A DNA stretch of 5,992 nt from the NCBI GenBank assembly GCA_902803345.1, contig CADCPV010000052.1, positions 1-5,992 of the forward strand, written 5' to 3'. Under the pieces are notes generated by a model. It saw only the letters and a program-made list of their open reading frames with translations, was not told the DNA's origin and did no database searches. The translations under genes and the position numbers were made by a program. Source of the DNA: an uncultured Eubacteriales bacterium. Its GTDB lineage: Bacteria > Bacillota_A > Clostridia > Lachnospirales > Lachnospiraceae. Each line of letters opens with the position of its first letter. The stretch's first letter is position 1. Shown here piece by piece: positions 3,911 through 5,992 of the stretch.

Positions 3911-5926
3911 TTACGCAAGCGTCAGTTCGTGCATCGCTCTTGTGCAGGCGATGTACAGAAGATGCCGGTCAAAGCCCGTAAGGTCGTAGCTTTCTGCCTT
4001 CGGGACAAGAACCTCGTCAAACTCGAGGCCTTTCGCCATGCGGACCGATGTGACAATCACGCCGCTTTTGAACTTTTTCGTATTCTCAGAGAGCAGGATC
4101 AGCGAATCCGGGTCCGGGGACAGCGCGCGAAGCTTCTCATAATAGGCTTCGGCGTCGCGGCCGGATTTCAGGATGATCGCAAGCGATGTGTGCGGTCCCT
4201 GATGGAAGGCTTCAACCTTCTCAAGAACAAAGGACAGTTCTTCCCGCTCTTCTTTGAAGTGTCTCTGTTCCGGCTCTTTTCCGTGCCGGTCAATGACCTG
4301 GAGCTTCAGCTCCGGACAGATCTGGAGAGCGTAATTCATGATCTCCGCGGTGGAGCGGTAGCTTTTCTGAAGCTCGATAAAGAGTGCTTCGGGGTAGCGG
4401 AGAAGCAGGTCGGAAAGCCCGGACCGGTTCCAGGGATTCATGCACTGCCCGTAATCGCCGAGAATTGTCTTGTTGCAGGGATACATGATGTTCAGCACCG
4501 CGTACTGGACAGGGGTGTAGTCCTGCATTTCATCAACGACAAGGTGGCGTATATTTCTATGGCGCGGCAGACCGTGGTAACCGTGCCAGAGATAGAGGAA
4601 GGGGAAGACATCCGGCCACTCAAGCTGTTTTCCGTGCATTTTAAGCATTTCCGGACGGCCGAGCCATTTGTAGAAGTCCCGGTACAGCGCCTGCGGAGAG
4701 CGCAGAATGAGCATCGATTTCAGTTTGTTCATGACCGCGCCTCGCTTTTCAAAGCTTCGGTGCAGGCCGCCGCGGTAGCGGTATTCCTCCAGCACTTCGT
4801 CCGTGATCGTCGGAATCCGCTCGAGGATCGGATCATACTGATAGAACAGGAACTGCTCCTGGATCCATTTCGCATCGACCGTCGATCCGTCGTAATGATA
4901 ATCCTTCGCACAGAACGCGCGCTCCGGAAGCACCTTCAGATATTCATCCAGGAGCCCTAAAAAGGCGCTGTCCGATTTGAAGTCTGCCCGTTCCCGATAG
5001 TCCGGATCGTCAATATCCAGCGGATCGCCCGGATCTTCAAAATCGATCACATCGTCGAGCGTATCCATTGCAAGTTCATAGAAGCTGTACTCGCGGACCG
5101 GTTCCTCGCCGAGTTCCGGGATGACGTCGGAAATATAATCGGAAAAGGCTTTGGAGGGCGAGAGGATCATGATATCCTCCGCCTTGATTTTGCCGCTGAA
5201 GCGGTATAAAAGGAAGGCAATCCGGTGCAGGGCGATCGAGGTTTTGCCGGAGCCGGCGACACCCTGGATCACCATGACCTTCGCCTTTTCGTTGCGGATG
5301 ACGACGTTCTGCTCACGCTGGATTGTCGCGATGATGGTTTTCATCCGCTCGTCCGAGGTGTGGGAGAGTTCCTCCTGCAGCACTTCATCCGAAACCGTCT
5401 GCGCCGTATCCGTTACATAATCGAGATGGCCCTTTTTGATCCGAAACTGCCGTTTCTTTGTCATCTCGCCGCTGATCCTGCCATCCGGCGCGTCGTAATA
5501 CGCAGGCCCGGTGTCGTGATCGTAGAACATGCTCGAGATCGGCGCGCGCCAGTCGTAGATCAGGATTTCTTCGTTATGAAGGAAATTGAAGCGGCCGATG
5601 TAGAGAGGAAGCGTTTCTTTGGTCCCGTCCTCACGGAAATCAATCCGGGCGAAATACGGCGAATCCAGAAGCTTCTGAAGATGATCCCTGGACTTTGCGA
5701 CGAGCCGCAGGTTTGCTTCGATGGACCGGAGGCCCCGGTCGAAGCTGAGCCGCTCCCGTGTGTCCATGTCGTAATAGGTTTCCTTCCGGTCCTCCTGGGT
5801 TTTGTCGTAGGTCGCAAGGACCCGGTCAAAATCTGCCTGAATGACCGCGAATTCCTCGGAAAGAACTGCCTCCGTTTCCGTCAGGTGTGCAAGTTCTTCC
5901 GAATAAAACACATTTTCGTCTGACAC
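3911..5926 (-). CDS. helD: HelD-type RNA polymerase recycling ATPase (UvrD/Rep-like superfamily 1)
   Basis: HelD binds RNA polymerase, releases it from stalled or terminated nucleic-acid complexes and uses ATP to detach again. This 671-residue protein shows the HelD layout: a charged N-terminal coiled-coil arm (about 1-90) expected to enter the polymerase secondary channel, PYFARIDF (90-97) and DWRAPISSMFY (125-135), both characteristic of HelD; a Q-motif-like IQREQNVVIRNEKAKVMVIQG (202-222), Walker A GVAGSGKT (222-229), an insertion between the ATPase halves, Walker B VVDEMQD (463-469), LGDYGQ (489-494), the arginine motif KSYRST (521-526), TSVRMAKGLEFDEV (626-639) and YIACTRAMHELTL (658-670). 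All key ATPase residues are present. It stops right after the last motif and is somewhat shorter than Bacillus subtilis HelD (about 770 residues). The GTG start is fixed by a near-perfect Shine-Dalgarno 9 nt upstream. It could be confused with a UvrD/Rep DNA helicase, but the N-terminal motifs favour HelD. Confidence 0.92.
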   Translation of the reverse strand: MSDENVFYSEELAHLTETEAVLSEEFAVIQADFDRVLATYDKTQEDRKETYYDMDTRERLSFDRGLRSIEANLRLVAKSRDHLQKLLDSPYFARIDFREDGTKETLPLYIGRFNFLHNEEILIYDWRAPISSMFYDHDTGPAYYDAPDGRISGEMTKKRQFRIKKGHLDYVTDTAQTVSDEVLQEELSHTSDERMKTIIATIQREQNVVIRNEKAKVMVIQGVAGSGKTSIALHRIAFLLYRFSGKIKAEDIMILSPSKAFSDYISDVIPELGEEPVREYSFYELAMDTLDDVIDFEDPGDPLDIDDPDYRERADFKSDSAFLGLLDEYLKVLPERAFCAKDYHYDGSTVDAKWIQEQFLFYQYDPILERIPTITDEVLEEYRYRGGLHRSFEKRGAVMNKLKSMLILRSPQALYRDFYKWLGRPEMLKMHGKQLEWPDVFPFLYLWHGYHGLPRHRNIRHLVVDEMQDYTPVQYAVLNIMYPCNKTILGDYGQCMNPWNRSGLSDLLLRYPEALFIELQKSYRSTAEIMNYALQICPELKLQVIDRHGKEPEQRHFKEEREELSFVLEKVEAFHQGPHTSLAIILKSGRDAEAYYEKLRALSPDPDSLILLSENTKKFKSGVIVTSVRMAKGLEFDEVLVPKAESYDLTGFDRHLLYIACTRAMHELTLA

Positions 5927-5931
5927 GCTTC

Positions 5932-5942
5932 ATCACCTCCTT
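5932..5942 (-). promoter_or_regulatory. near-perfect Shine-Dalgarno of helD
   Basis: On the minus strand AAGGAGGTGAT matches the full anti-Shine-Dalgarno complement and places GGAGG 9 nt before GTG 5926. It decides the GTG start. An ATG embedded in its end (5933-5931) is out of frame and too close to the SD to be used. Confidence 0.85.
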
Positions 5943-5958
5943 CTGCGTGCTTTTTCCT

Positions 5959-5980
5959 GAAAGGCCGGTCCGGCCGTTTC
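5959..5980. repeat. GC-rich inverted repeat upstream of helD
   Basis: GAAAGGCC (5959-5966) and GGCC-G-TTTC (5972-5980, one bulged G) flank a 5-nt loop; the core GGCCGG-T-CCGGCC is fully symmetric. No T-run follows on either strand, so it is not a standard intrinsic terminator. It lies about 33 nt upstream of the helD start and may be a leader hairpin, or a site at the end of a gene beyond the window. No helD promoter is seen inside the window. Confidence 0.4.
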
Positions 5981-5992
5981 AAAAGAGCGTCA

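Noticed and set aside
3809..4960. A 383-codon open frame on the plus strand opposite helD
   Set aside because: It is antisense to the helD frame, which carries all superfamily 1 motifs; the plus-strand product has no recognisable domain, overlaps the ncRNA terminator and lacks a good RBS.
5833..5933. An out-of-frame ATG within the helD Shine-Dalgarno as an upstream or overlapping ORF
   Set aside because: The ATG lies only about 2 nt from GGAGG, too close for initiation, and the short frame it opens has no protein-like character.

Overview
The window looks like chromosomal DNA from a moderately GC-rich Firmicutes (Bacillota), probably of the Clostridia/Erysipelotrichia type. The evidence is strong AGGAGG-type ribosome binding sites, sigma-A-like promoters with 17-18 bp spacers, GTG starts, a Gram-positive-style small lipoprotein and a HelD of the form found in Firmicutes. 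The exact taxon cannot be read from the sequence. I see no mobile element, CRISPR array, tRNA or rRNA.

Layout. (1) Positions 1-133 hold a minus-strand reading frame that runs off the left edge and has no convincing start, so it is partial or a remnant. (2) A good promoter at 166-194 starts a tight plus-strand operon of four genes (230-2878): a pyridoxamine-phosphate-oxidase-like split-barrel protein, two tandem paralogues of the two-domain MoaF family, and an unrecognised 168-residue protein. Two junctions are 4-bp overlaps and the third is a 14-bp gap carrying a good RBS, so the genes are almost certainly co-expressed. (3) A long hairpin at 2904-2940 separates the operon from a convergent minus-strand gene for a small acidic lipoprotein (2968-3276), which has its own promoter near 3429-3458. 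(4) About 630 bp (3277-3910) lacks a convincing protein gene. Inside it, a well-formed promoter (3534-3562) and a plus-strand intrinsic terminator (3795-3839) bracket about 270 nt of purine-rich sequence with nested hairpins and a possible pseudoknot. I read this as a candidate stand-alone non-coding RNA. (5) The rest is a minus-strand gene for a HelD/UvrD-like RNA-polymerase recycling ATPase (3911-5926) with a near-perfect Shine-Dalgarno sequence and a GTG start.

The two parts most likely to be undescribed are the PNPOx-like / MoaF / MoaF / orphan operon, which has no molybdenum-cofactor genes around it, and the candidate structured RNA beside helD. The operon promoter and the RNA promoter share nearly the same 15-nt block across the -10 box and start region. 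This might mean shared control, or it might be chance.
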